The position numbers were made by a program, and so were the translations under genes. 64,000 nt of DNA from Actinoplanes sandaracinus (GTDB lineage: Bacteria > Actinomycetota > Actinomycetes > Mycobacteriales > Micromonosporaceae): the NCBI RefSeq assembly GCF_030009775.1, contig NZ_JASCTH010000013.1, positions 120,110 through 184,109 of the forward strand, in the 5' to 3' direction. Below, in pieces: positions 17,801 to 26,168 of this stretch; position 1 is the first letter of the stretch, and each line of letters starts with the position of its first letter. Below the pieces are notes generated by a model that had not been told where the DNA came from, did not search any database, and saw only the letters and a program-made list of their open reading frames with translations.

Positions 17801-18361
17801 TCAGTTCTGCGACTGGCGCCAGTCGCGGACGGCGTCGCGCGTCTTGTCGAAGATGGCCAGCGGCGGACCCGCGATCAGGTTCGTGATCGGGTTCTCGCCG
17901 GCGTTCGGGTGCGGGCGGGTCGGGGACACCGCCTCGGCCGCGCGCACCGCGCCCGCCATCCGGACCAGCGTCGCCGGGTCCGTCTTCGTGCGCAGCTGCG
18001 GGAACTCCTCCTGCTCCTCGTGCAGGGCGTGGCTGAGCACCGCGGCCTCGAACTCGGCGAACCGCGCGTCGAAGTCGGGTGAGTCGACGCCCAGGTCGTA
18101 GAGCTTGGCGAGCGCGCGTTTGGCCTCGTTCTCCTCGGCCAGGCGGGCCTCCACCACGTCGCTCCCGGCGTCGTCACGGGCGGCGGGGTGGACCACCTGT
18201 TCCTCGGCGCTCTCGTGCACCGCCAGGAGCCGGGTCAACTCGTGGAAGGCGTCCCGCCTGGTGTCTCCGGTGGACTGCCGTACCCGGGTGAAGAGGGCCC
18301 TGATCTGCTGGTGCTGGCTGAGCAGCAGTTCGATGACGTCCTGTTCCTGAACCGTGGTCAC
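17801..18361 (-). CDS. hemerythrin HHE domain protein
   Basis: 186-aa cytoplasmic protein with a four-helix hemerythrin-like fold. The iron-ligand pattern is visible: LLSQHQQIRALF (His), VHESAEEQVVHPAA (His-x3-Glu ... His), and LSHALHEEQEEFP (His-x3-His-x-Glu). Such proteins bind a di-iron centre and act in oxygen/NO sensing or iron handling. The C-terminus is extended by about 45 residues (NAGENPITNLIAGPPLAIFDKTRDAVRDW), seen in many actinobacterial members. GTG start at 18361 (VTTVQEQD). Confidence 0.88.
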   Translation of the reverse strand: MTTVQEQDVIELLLSQHQQIRALFTRVRQSTGDTRRDAFHELTRLLAVHESAEEQVVHPAARDDAGSDVVEARLAEENEAKRALAKLYDLGVDSPDFDARFAEFEAAVLSHALHEEQEEFPQLRTKTDPATLVRMAGAVRAAEAVSPTRPHPNAGENPITNLIAGPPLAIFDKTRDAVRDWRQSQN

Positions 18362-18558
18362 AGATCCTCCAACTGTGTCGTCGAACGTGGGTGTGCCTGC
18401 GTTCGGGGTCTACCCGAGGGAGGCCGGGTATAACGTCCCCCACGGGCCGCAAGCCGGAGTGCCCCGGTGCGCGCGAGCTTGAAATGGGTCCATGACCTGG
18501 AAAGACGCCGACAACCGGCACGTCCGGACGGAGGGCGCTGACGCCCTGAACAGCGGGC

Positions 18559-18792
18559 GTGCCCTCGCCGATGGCGAAGGGCCTCTCCGAGGCCGAGGAC
18601 GCGGTTGCCATGGGAGTCGCTTCGGTCACGGCCGACATGCCTGAGCGGGTACGGGCGGGGATCGTCGAAGGTTCGGACACCGCCTTCCGGTACGGGGTGC
18701 ACATGGTCGCCGGGGCCGTCCGCGTGCTTGGCTCGCTCGCGGCGGTGGCCGGCATCCGGCACCTCTGCGCGGTTGTCTCGGGGTGTCGCTGA
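18559..18792 (+). pseudogene. possible transporter C-terminal remnant
   Basis: An open stretch encodes EAEDAVAMGVASVTADMPER and then GSDTAFRYGVHMVAGAVRVL plus a final hydrophobic helix, reminiscent of the last helix of drug-efflux MFS permeases, but no upstream portion exists. The rest of 18362-18971 shows no other gene; codon bias is mediocre and there is no clear ribosome-binding site. Treat as a weak remnant or chance ORF. Confidence 0.25.
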
Positions 18793-18971
18793 CCGGATCG
18801 GGCGGGCACACGCGCGGCGCGCACGGTGTTATCGGGGCCCGGCTCTGCTTCTTCACCGACGTCGACCTGACGGTCCGATTCGGTCGGTGGCCCATCCGCC
18901 AGCAGCCACCCCTCCGGGCGGGTGACCTGCACCAATGTGTTTTTGTCATACCCTCGGCGCATCATCGAGGA

Positions 18972-19403
18972 ATGGGAGAACCGGCAACTCCGATTCGCCG
19001 CCGGATCGAGCTCACGGTCGCTGAGGCTCGGCTGCGGTTCCAGCAACTCGTCCGGGTCACCGGGCTGACCGGGCAGGTCACCGTCGTGGTCGACGGGGGC
19101 CGGCCGATCGCCGCCATCGTTCCCGTTCCCTATGCCTCACCTCCACCCGCTGCTGCTCCACCCGCGGCACCTCCGCCCGCTTCCTCTCCACCCGTGCCTT
19201 CCGCGGCCAGTGCGGAAGGGTGGATGCGGCGGATCGAGAAGGTTCGGGAGGACGTTCGCCGGCAGCACGCCCAGCGGGTCGGCGAGTTGTCCCAAGCACT
19301 GGACGAGGCATGGCGTCTGCTCGATACCGTCCGCCCGCCGGGCACCGACCGGGCTGTGGACACGCTGCGTGCCACACATGCCGACCTGCGCAAAACTGGC
19401 TGA
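18972..19403 (+). CDS. Phd/YefM-like N-terminal domain protein with proline-rich linker
   Basis: 143 aa from ATG 18972 (GAGG immediately upstream). Residues 10-52 (IELTVAEARLRFQQLVRVTG ... VTVVVDGGRPIAAIVP) match the shape of Phd/YefM antitoxins: a helix with EARxxFxxLV followed by strand-turn-strand ending in IAAIVP. A linker of Pro/Ala/Ser (about 55-80) joins it to a helical C-terminus (WMRRIEKVREDVRRQHAQRVGELSQAL). No toxin-like ORF is adjacent on either strand. It may be a solitary DNA-binding regulator; the following sugar kinase starts 43 bp later and could be its target or operon mate. Confidence 0.6.
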   Translation: MGEPATPIRRRIELTVAEARLRFQQLVRVTGLTGQVTVVVDGGRPIAAIVPVPYASPPPAAAPPAAPPPASSPPVPSAASAEGWMRRIEKVREDVRRQHAQRVGELSQALDEAWRLLDTVRPPGTDRAVDTLRATHADLRKTG

Positions 19404-19434
19404 TCAATCACGACTCGGCCGATAGGTGCGGGGA

Positions 19435-19440
19435 TAAGAT
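19435..19440 (+). promoter_or_regulatory. -10-like element suggesting a leaderless sugar-kinase mRNA
   Basis: TAAGAT (19435-19440) sits 6 nt before the ATG at 19447, and no Shine-Dalgarno sequence precedes that ATG. If used, transcription would begin at or next to the start codon, a common arrangement in actinomycetes. No convincing -35 box is visible. Confidence 0.35.
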
Positions 19441-19446
19441 CAGACG

Positions 19447-20511
19447 ATGGCTCGCCAGCTCGACCTATTCGTTCCCGGAGTCGTCTACCTCGATGTGATC
19501 TTCACTGGCCTCCGTGAGCTGCCCGAGCCCGGCACCGAGGTGTGGGCGAGCGGGATGGGCTCCTGCCCCGGCGGCGTCGCCAACCTCGCCGTGGCCGCGA
19601 GCCGGCTCGGCCTGCACACCGGCCTCGGCACCGCGCTGAGCTCCGATGCCTACGGTGAGTTCTGCCATCGGGTGCTGAGCCGCCAGGAAGGGATCGACCT
19701 GTCGGCCTCCCGCCGCGTCGACGACTGGCACTCCCCGGTGACCGTCTCCCTGGCGTTCGACCGCGATCGCAGCATGATCACCCACGGGCATCCGCTCCCC
19801 ACGGACCGCGACGGCCTGGTCAATGGCCTGCCCGCGGCCCGCAGCGCCGCTGTCAGCCTGGCTCCCGAGGGCACCGGCTGGGTGCATCGGGCCCGCGCCG
19901 CCGGCACCCTCGTCTTCGCCGACGTCGGCTGGGACGAGACCGACCAGTGGTCCTCCGAGGTGCTCGGGGTCCTCGCCGACTGTCACGCCTTCCTGCCGAA
20001 CGCGATCGAGGCGATGCGCTACACCCGCACCGACGAGCCCCGGCAGGCCCTGGAGAAACTGTCCGGCCTGGTCCCGGTCGTGGTCGTCACCTGCGGCGGC
20101 GACGGCGCCCTGGCCGTCGACGGCACCACCGGCGAGGTGGCGTCCGTCCCCGGCGTGCCGGTGGACGCCCTCGACCCGACAGGCGCCGGCGACGTCTTCG
20201 CCGCCGGCTTCATCACCGGCACGCTCGGCGGCTGGCCCCTCACCGACCGGGTGGCCTTCGCGACCCTCGTCGGAGCCCTGTCGGTGCAGCACTTCGGCGG
20301 TTCGCTCTCGGCCCCCGGCTGGGGCGACATCGCCGACTGGTGGCGCACGGTCCGCCGCATCGCGGGGGAGCGGCACGACGCCTCCAGCGAGGCCGGCCTG
20401 GCCCGCCGATTCGGCTTCCTCGACGACGTCATTCCGCCGGGGCGGCGCAACGCGGTCCACCGGGCCACGGCGACGATCGCACGTCTCTCCGACGCTCAGG
20501 CCGAACACTGA
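19447..20511 (+). CDS. PfkB-family carbohydrate kinase
   Basis: 354-aa ribokinase-fold sugar or nucleoside kinase. N-terminal PfkB features: YLDVIFTGLRELPEPGTEV, then SCPGGVANLAVAASRLG (substrate-binding GG). The C-terminal signature DPTGAGDVFAAGFITG (about residues 242-257) contains the catalytic Asp. It phosphorylates a sugar with ATP; the exact sugar is not readable. The next gene is a GH4 glycosidase 860 bp downstream, so the kinase could supply or salvage phosphorylated sugars for the same pathway, though the long repeat-filled gap argues against a simple operon. Confidence 0.9.
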   Translation: MARQLDLFVPGVVYLDVIFTGLRELPEPGTEVWASGMGSCPGGVANLAVAASRLGLHTGLGTALSSDAYGEFCHRVLSRQEGIDLSASRRVDDWHSPVTVSLAFDRDRSMITHGHPLPTDRDGLVNGLPAARSAAVSLAPEGTGWVHRARAAGTLVFADVGWDETDQWSSEVLGVLADCHAFLPNAIEAMRYTRTDEPRQALEKLSGLVPVVVVTCGGDGALAVDGTTGEVASVPGVPVDALDPTGAGDVFAAGFITGTLGGWPLTDRVAFATLVGALSVQHFGGSLSAPGWGDIADWWRTVRRIAGERHDASSEAGLARRFGFLDDVIPPGRRNAVHRATATIARLSDAQAEH

Positions 20512-21371
20512 CCACCCGCCGTCCCCGCCGATCATGTTCACCGCGACCCTGTCCTGGCCGTCCTCGCGTGTGCGCCGCGTCGCCGCGTGTCCGTCCGGTC
20601 CCGGCAGTGGGTTCGTGTTCGGCGCTGCGCCCGGCTGGGGCCGGTGCTCGCGCTGGGTTGGTCTCGTGTTGGTGTCTGTGCGGTGCTGTTCGTGGGCTCG
20701 TACTCCGCGCCGTGTTCGTCTCGGCTCGCACCCGGACTGTGCTCGTCTTGGGGCTCGCACCTGGACCGCGCCCTTCGCGCCGTGCCCTTCGCGCCGTGCC
20801 CTTCGCCTCGCACCCACGAAACGAGTGCGCCACAGTGCAGGCCCGAGGCCCGAGGCCCGAGGCGCGGGGTGCGATGTGCGATGTGCGATGTGCGATGTGC
20901 GATGTGCGGTGCGCGGGGTGCGCTGCCCGAGGGGCGATGGGCGGGGTGCGAGGCGCGATTCGCGGAGTGCGCTGCGCGGGGCGCGGGGTCCGAGGCGCGG
21001 TGTGCGGGGTGCGGGGCGGTGCGCGAGTTCCCGCCCGCCAGTTTCGCCTCGCCTGGGAACCCCCGCCGCATCACTTCGTGCCTGTGCTCGGGCGGGGTGC
21101 GTATGGTGCCCGCGTTCGCGCGGCGCTCGGCTCTCCGTCGGAGTCGCTCCGCGTCCATCCCACACGGGCCTGGCGTTGCACAGGTGCGGCGGTCGTGTTT
21201 GGCGGAGCCTCACGGTCTGTGCCGCCTCATCTTCGCGCCGCCGGTGTCTCCGCGGCCTCCGCCCGCAGGCGGATGCGTCGCACCCGGACGCGTCGCACTC
21301 GGGCGGCCCCTGTCGGCGGGCGGCCGACTCGGTCCATGTCGAACGATGAATAGTCGAATCAGGGAGATGGG
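20512..21371. other. 860-bp intergenic region filled with low-complexity repeats
   Basis: No credible gene. All forward frames are open for hundreds of codons and encode Cys/Arg/Gly/Val-rich peptides that repeat one another, which is a by-product of a 7-bp repeat. Besides the heptad array there is a 14-bp (2x7) pattern at 20768-20816 (GTGCCCTTCGCGCC repeated). The GH4 promoter and its AGGGAGA ribosome-binding site occupy the last ~60 bp. Confidence 0.6.
20841..21015. repeat. array of 25 degenerate heptanucleotide repeats
   Basis: Twenty-five consecutive in-register 7-bp units of consensus G(T/C)GCG(A/G)(T/G). Three exact GCCCGAG units (20841-20861) lead, a block of five exact GTGCGAT units follows (20869-20903), and the remainder are variants such as GCGCGGG, GTGCGCT and GTGCGGG. 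Because 7 is not a multiple of 3, all three forward frames read the same repeating peptide (MCDVRCA in the exact block). Confidence 0.9.
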
Positions 21372-23042
21372 ATGCGACTGACGATTCTGGGTGGGGGCGG
21401 TTTCCGGGTGCCGCTCGTCCACCGGGCGCTGCTGGCCGACCGGCGGCGCACCGGCATCACCGAGCTTGTCCTGCACGACGTCGACAACGATCGGCTGAAC
21501 GCGATCGGCCGGGTCCTCACGGCGCAGGCCCGTGACGTGCCGGACGCCCCCGAACTGATCACCACCACCGACCTGGACACCGCTGTCACCGGCGCGGACT
21601 TCGTGTTCTGCGCGATCCGGGTCGGAGGCCTGCGAGGTCGGGTCATCGACGAGCGGGTGGCGCTCGGTGCCGGCGTGCTGGGCCAGGAGACGGTCGGGGC
21701 GGGCGGCATATCCTACGGTCTCCGCACCGTCCCCGAAGCCCGCCGCATCGCCGCAAGCATCGCCCGCCTGGCGCCCGCCGCCTGGACGATCAACTTCACC
21801 AACCCGGCGGGCCTGGTCACCGAGGCCATGGCGACCCACCTCGGCGACCGGGTGATCGGCATCTGCGACTCACCGTCCGGCCTGGTCGATCGGGTGGTGC
21901 GTGCGATCGGCGCCGACCCGGCGACGGTGCGCGTCGACTACGCCGGCCTCAACCACCTCGGCTGGCTCTACGGCGTCCACCGTCTCGGCCATGCCCACCC
22001 GCCCTCCTCCGCGAATGCTCCGGTAGCCGCGGCTGCTTCCCGATCCGGGTGGTCGCCGGATTCCACGAGTCGGTCCGCCTCCGCCCCTCCTCCCAGGTCC
22101 GCCGGCTCTGCAGCTGCCGCCGGCTCTGCTGTGATCGGGAGCTCTGCGGAGGCCGCGGGTTCTACCGCTGCCGGGAGCTACTCGGTGACGGGGGATTGTG
22201 CCGCGCACATCACGGCGGGCTCGCCCCCGCTCGCAGCTGATCTTGATGCATTGGCCACCGAATTCGGTGGTCGAGCGCTCAAGATCGGTGGTCCCTCCGG
22301 TTCGGGAGCGGAGGGCAGCGGCGAGGACCTTCTCGACGGCCTGCTCAACGACCGGGCGCGGCTCGATTCGATCGAGGAGGGGCGGCTCTTCGGGGCGGAC
22401 CGGCTGCGCGACCTCGGTGCCGTACCCAATGAGTACCTGCATTATTACTACGATCCGGCCGGGACCTTGGCCGCGCTGCGGGACGCCGCGCAGACCCGCG
22501 GTGAGTTCCTGCTCGGCCAGCAGCACCGCTGCTACGCCGAGATCGCCGCCCACGACCCTCTCGACGCCTGGCTGGCGGCGTGGCGAGAGCGGGAGGCCAC
22601 CTACATGGCCGAGAACAGGGAACTCGCCGGCGCGGGCGAGCGCGAGCACGACGAGTCCCGCCCCGCCGGTTACGAGGGCGTCGCTCTCGCGGTCATGCGC
22701 GCCCTCGCCCACAACGAGCCGGCCACCCTGATCCTCAACATCCGAAACCGCGGCACACTCAGCGTTCTCGACGATGACGCGGTGGTCGAGGTGCCGTGCA
22801 CGGTGGACGGCAACGGCGCCGCTCCGCAGCGCATCGCCCCGCTGCCGTCGCACGGGGTCGAGCTGGTCCGGGCGGTCAAGACCGCCGAGCGGTGGGTCCT
22901 GGAGGCGGTTGCCTCAGGTTCCAGAACCGCCGCGGTACGTGCGATGGCCGCCCACCCCCTGGTAGGCCCTCAGGCCGCCGCCCGTTTGATCGACGCCTAC
23001 CGGACCGAGTTCCCCGAACTCGCCTACCTGCGCCCCGACTGA
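21372..23042 (+). CDS. family 4 glycoside hydrolase (6-phospho-glucosidase-like) with internal insertion
   Basis: GH4 enzymes hydrolyse (often 6-phosphorylated) glycosides through an NAD+- and Mn2+-dependent redox/elimination mechanism. Seen here: Rossmann GGGGF at 7-11, INFTNPAG at 140-147, metal-ligand Cys165 in GICDSPSG, and His195 in GLNHLGW. The C-terminal half retains PNEYLHYYYDP and HNEPATLILNIRNRG. At 556 aa it is about 110 residues longer than usual; the excess is a Ser/Ala/Gly-rich stretch at about 207-318 with no fold-like pattern. ATG 21372 has AGGGAGA at 21361. The upstream PfkB kinase may act in the same sugar pathway. Activity may be altered by the insertion. Confidence 0.87.
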   Translation: MRLTILGGGGFRVPLVHRALLADRRRTGITELVLHDVDNDRLNAIGRVLTAQARDVPDAPELITTTDLDTAVTGADFVFCAIRVGGLRGRVIDERVALGAGVLGQETVGAGGISYGLRTVPEARRIAASIARLAPAAWTINFTNPAGLVTEAMATHLGDRVIGICDSPSGLVDRVVRAIGADPATVRVDYAGLNHLGWLYGVHRLGHAHPPSSANAPVAAAASRSGWSPDSTSRSASAPPPRSAGSAAAAGSAVIGSSAEAAGSTAAGSYSVTGDCAAHITAGSPPLAADLDALATEFGGRALKIGGPSGSGAEGSGEDLLDGLLNDRARLDSIEEGRLFGADRLRDLGAVPNEYLHYYYDPAGTLAALRDAAQTRGEFLLGQQHRCYAEIAAHDPLDAWLAAWREREATYMAENRELAGAGEREHDESRPAGYEGVALAVMRALAHNEPATLILNIRNRGTLSVLDDDAVVEVPCTVDGNGAAPQRIAPLPSHGVELVRAVKTAERWVLEAVASGSRTAAVRAMAAHPLVGPQAAARLIDAYRTEFPELAYLRPD

Positions 23043-23923
23043 CCGCGTCCCGTCGCCACAGGATCCCACTGCCGCCGCCGTCTGCCGCTATCCCTGCCGG
23101 CACAGGCCCACACCGGCCGCTGGCCGCATGCCGCAGCACCGCCCGCATTGCTGCCGCGCGGCCCATTAGCCGTATGTCGCAGCACTGGCCAGGTGCTGCC
23201 GCACGGCCCACCAGCCACATGCTGCGGCGGGCCGCGTGCTGCCTGCGGCGGGCCGCGTGCTGCCTGCGGCGGGCCGCGTGCTGCAGCATCGCGCGCATGC
23301 TGCCGCACGGCCCGCCGACCGCTTGTCGCCGGACCGCCTGGGTGCTGCCGCACGGTCCATCGGCCGCACGCCGCCGCAGCGGCCTACCGGCCGCACTCGC
23401 CGTGTACCGGGGGCGCTTGCGGCGGGAGTGTCCGTCCACGGGCGCACGCTGGCCAAGGCCGGCCTTGGCTGGCTGGTCGTGGGTGCTGTCCCGAGCGGTC
23501 AAGGCAGCCCTCACGGCAGGCGGCAGCACCGGCCAGATCGATCCCGCCCGGGCGTTTCCGTGAGAACGGCCGTCGTCGCCGGTAGTTGATCTGCCGGCCG
23601 TGCGAATCCGCGGTCAAACCACCCCCGAGACAGCGCTTCCGCACGGCCAGCAGATCGACTCGCCCGAAGCCGACAGGCGCGCGATTGCTGCCGCGGTTGT
23701 ACCGATGCCGAAGAACTTCCGTTGCGGCGGCGGGTCGGTGGTGCTGACCCGGGCGGCGGGTCGGTGGAACGGGCTTGGCGCCACCGGACGCGGGCGCTGA
23801 TCTCCCGTGATCGAGCACAGCGCACGGAGCGGCATGGGCCGGCACCGTCCGTTGAGCGGAAAACTGTCGTACCCGCCTGGCAGGGTGGGGGAAGAGGACG
23901 CAGCGGGAGTGGAGGAGACGGTC
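23043..23923. other. 881-bp intergenic region with degenerate GC repeats
   Basis: No supported gene. From 23100 to about 23400 the sequence is built from variants of TGCTGCCGCACGG (starts at 23149, 23194, 23298 and 23343, spaced 45, 104 and 45 bp) and contains a 21-bp tandem array. Forward and reverse ORFs here encode only Cys/Arg/Ala-rich repeats. The final ~60 bp carry the ribosome-binding site of the following gene. Confidence 0.55.
23224..23284. repeat. 21-bp tandem repeat, about three copies
   Basis: Nearly three exact copies of a 21-bp unit containing GCGGCGGGCCGCGTGCTGC (phases beginning 23224, 23245 and 23266). The unit is divisible by 3 and by 7. It is flanked by more diverged relatives on both sides. 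Confidence 0.85.
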
Positions 23924-24232
23924 GTGAAGTATGGCTACTTCGGCTCGATGAAGGCCAGGCCCGGGCACCGCGACGAGGTGGTCAAGATTCTGCTGAGCGC
24001 ATCCGAGGGTTTGAGCGCGGCCGGTTGCCACCTCTATGTGGTCGGCGTGGCGGACGACGACGATCAGACGATCTGGGTCAACGAGGTGTGGGACAGCAAG
24101 GAGCATCACGACGCCTCGCTCCAGTTGCCCGAGACCCGCGCGGCGATCGGCAGGGCGATGCCGTTGCTGACCGGCGAGTTCACCAGCCGTGAGATCACCG
24201 TCCTCGGCGGGCTCGGCGTGCCACCGCCCTGA
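23924..24232 (+). CDS. antibiotic-biosynthesis-monooxygenase (ABM) domain protein
   Basis: 102-aa ferredoxin-like dimeric alpha/beta-barrel protein. GTG 23924 is selected because GGAGGAG (23911-23917) lies 6 nt upstream; longer readings are arginine-rich. Pattern: KYGYFGSMKARPGHRDEVVK, CHLYVVGVADDDDQTIWVNE, VWDSKEHHDASLQLPETRAA, which is the ABM arrangement of strand-helix-strand-strand-helix. Such proteins include quinone-forming monooxygenases and haem-degrading enzymes, but many are uncharacterised. Stands alone, convergent with the desaturase region. Confidence 0.8.
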   Translation: MKYGYFGSMKARPGHRDEVVKILLSASEGLSAAGCHLYVVGVADDDDQTIWVNEVWDSKEHHDASLQLPETRAAIGRAMPLLTGEFTSREITVLGGLGVPPP

Positions 24233-24370
24233 TGCCGTCCGGCCGGCCGCGCGAGCCGTCATCGACGTAGGGCCGCCTGTCTGCCGTGCGTGCGCCCATC
24301 GGCGTGGTGCTTCGCCGGTTCGCCGGTTGTGGCGGTTCGCCGGGTTGCTGGGTCATCGACGTGGTGCCGG

Positions 24371-24566
24371 CTGAGCCGAGCATCTGCCGCGGGTTCCACT
24401 CGCCGCGGGTCTCGCCGGTGATCGAGGTCCGTTCGAGGGTCTCGACGCCGTTGGGGAAGTGGCCGCACATGATGACCGAGTGGCTCCACAGGTTGCGGAC
24501 CGCGTTGGCGGCCGTGGTGCCGAAGAGCGCGCCGAGCGGGTTGCCCACGGCCGGCTCGACGGCTGT
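24371..24566 (-). pseudogene. truncated duplicate of the acyl desaturase gene
   Basis: On the reverse strand this segment encodes NPLGALFGTTAANAVRNLWS, then a block identical to the intact desaturase from SHSVIMCGHFPNGVET to ERTSITGETRGEW with single changes, ending at RQMLGSA. It aligns with 25161-25368 of the intact gene at very high nucleotide identity, apart from a 12-bp deletion (AANAVANVARN becomes AANAVRN) and scattered substitutions. Both ends are abrupt; none of the three histidine boxes is included, so it cannot be functional. It lies about 300 bp beyond the intact gene's stop codon. Confidence 0.88.
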
Positions 24567-24677
24567 CGTGCCAGTCCCCATCGGTGATCCCGTGCGTGCG
24601 GTCACCGGCATGGTGCTCTGCCCATTCCCGGTGGGAGCGGGCCATGGGACAGGGTGCCTCGCCCGTCCGGTATGTCT

Positions 24678-24751
24678 GCGGCCGATGGCCTGACGCCGCC
24701 CGTCCGCTGTGTGAGCGGCCGATGGCGTGACGCCGCCCACCCGCGTGAGAG
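24678..24751. repeat. two tandem copies of a 37-bp unit
   Basis: GCGGCCGATGGCCTGACGCC at 24678 recurs with one change at 24715, a 37-bp period. It lies between the desaturase fragment and the intact gene. The remainder of 24233-24873 outside the fragment and this repeat shows nothing I can name. Confidence 0.7.
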
Positions 24752-24873
24752 CGGGCGGACGACGTCATGCGGGCGGCGACCCAGGTCAGGCGCGGCGACC
24801 TGATCGGGCGGCGTGCCCAGCCGGGCGGCGTGCTCCGGCTGGGAGGGCGGGGAGGGCCGGGAGGCGCGGCCGA

Positions 24874-26052
24874 TCAGGCGGCGACCTCGGCCGGGTGGCG
24901 CGGCGGGACCGAGTGGTCGATCGCGCGGGCCGGCTTGCGGTTCGGCAGGGCGAGCCGGAAGACCTTGGCCCACGCCGAGGCGACCTGCACGACGAGCGGT
25001 CCGGTGACGTACTTCAGTTCGTACTTGTCGAACAGGGCCCGCACCTTCGGCGCGATCTCCGCGTAGCGGCTGGCCGGCAGGTCGGGGAAGAGGTGGTGCT
25101 CGATCTGGTGCGACAGGTTGCCGGTCATGATGTGCATCAGCCTGCTGCCGGAGATGTTGGCCGAGCCGAGCATCTGCCGCAGGTACCACTCGCCGCGGGT
25201 CTCGCCGGTGATCGAGGTCCGTTCGAAGGTCTCGACGCCGTTGGGGAAGTGGCCGCACATGATGACCGAGTGGCTCCACAGGTTGCGGGCCACGTTGGCC
25301 ACCGCGTTGGCGGCCATGGTGCCGAAGAGCGCGCCGAACGGGTTGCCGAGGGCCAGCCCGACGGGGACGGAGAGAGCCGGGTGTACGACGTAGTCCTTCA
25401 GCACCTGGCTGCGGATCTTGCGGCCGACCTCACGCAGGCGGACCCGGAACTCGGGGTTGCTGCGGCGCTTCTTGGTCGCCAGGTTGCGGCCCAGCTCCAG
25501 GTCGTAAGCGGCGATGCCGTACTCGAAGAAGCAGGCGTTGACGAAGTTGTAGAACGGCTGCCCGAGGTGCGCCGGCACCCACTTCTGCTGCTCGTCGACG
25601 CGCATGATGCCGTAACCGAGGTCGTTGTCCCGGCCGACCACGTTGGTGTACTTGTGGTGCAGCTCGTTGTGCGCGTGCTTCCAGTGCTTGGCGGGCGACG
25701 CGAAATCCCATTCCCAGGTCGTCGAGTGGATCTTCGAGTCGCGCATGAAGTCGTACTGGCCGTGCAGGATGTTGTGGCCGATCTCCATGTTCTCCAGGAT
25801 CTTGGCGATGGAGAGGCCGAGCGTGCCGAGGATCCAGGCGGGCGGGAGGACCGAGAAGAGCAGCACGGCCCGGCTGCCAATCTCCAGCCGCCGCTGAATG
25901 GCGATCATCCGGCGGATGTACTTCGCGTCCTTCTCGCCGCGGACGGCGAGCACCTCGTCGCGGATGGCGTCGAGTTCGCGGCCGATCTGCTCGATGTCCT
26001 CAGCCGAGAGGTGGCCGATCGGGTTGACTTCCTTGCGCTGCAGCGTCGTCAT
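24874..26052 (-). CDS. membrane acyl-CoA/fatty-acid desaturase (DesA3-like)
   Basis: 392-aa di-iron desaturase that would introduce a cis double bond into a fatty acyl chain at the membrane. All three histidine boxes are present: HNILH at 93-97, HNELHH at 128-133, and HQIEHH near 315-320. Hydrophobic helices at about 60-85 and 215-260 anchor it. GAGGAAG precedes ATG 26052. The gene follows, on the same strand, an NADH-ferredoxin-type reductase, the same pairing as mycobacterial DesA3 (Rv3229c) and Rv3230c, in which the reductase feeds electrons to the desaturase. A broken copy of part of it lies downstream. Confidence 0.93.
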   Translation of the reverse strand: MTTLQRKEVNPIGHLSAEDIEQIGRELDAIRDEVLAVRGEKDAKYIRRMIAIQRRLEIGSRAVLLFSVLPPAWILGTLGLSIAKILENMEIGHNILHGQYDFMRDSKIHSTTWEWDFASPAKHWKHAHNELHHKYTNVVGRDNDLGYGIMRVDEQQKWVPAHLGQPFYNFVNACFFEYGIAAYDLELGRNLATKKRRSNPEFRVRLREVGRKIRSQVLKDYVVHPALSVPVGLALGNPFGALFGTMAANAVANVARNLWSHSVIMCGHFPNGVETFERTSITGETRGEWYLRQMLGSANISGSRLMHIMTGNLSHQIEHHLFPDLPASRYAEIAPKVRALFDKYELKYVTGPLVVQVASAWAKVFRLALPNRKPARAIDHSVPPRHPAEVAA

Positions 26053-26168
26053 GGGACTTCCTCGTCTTTGGTGGGAGCCGACTCGGCGGAGAGCGACTCG
26101 CGGGCGGTGCGTGCCATGAATGGCCAGGAACGGGCGGTACGTGCCGGAGACGGCCAGGAGAAGGGGGG

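Noticed and set aside
19465..21213. Long minus-strand ORF (582 codons) opposite the PfkB kinase and heptad region
   Set aside because: Shadow of a high-GC gene continued through a 7-bp repeat; composition is His/Arg/Pro-rich, with no start signals or family resemblance.
20587..21353. Cys/Arg-rich plus-strand ORFs (MCDVRCA repeats) as a possible cysteine-rich peptide gene
   Set aside because: The same peptide appears in all three frames because the unit is 7 bp, so it is a repeat artefact, not selected coding sequence.
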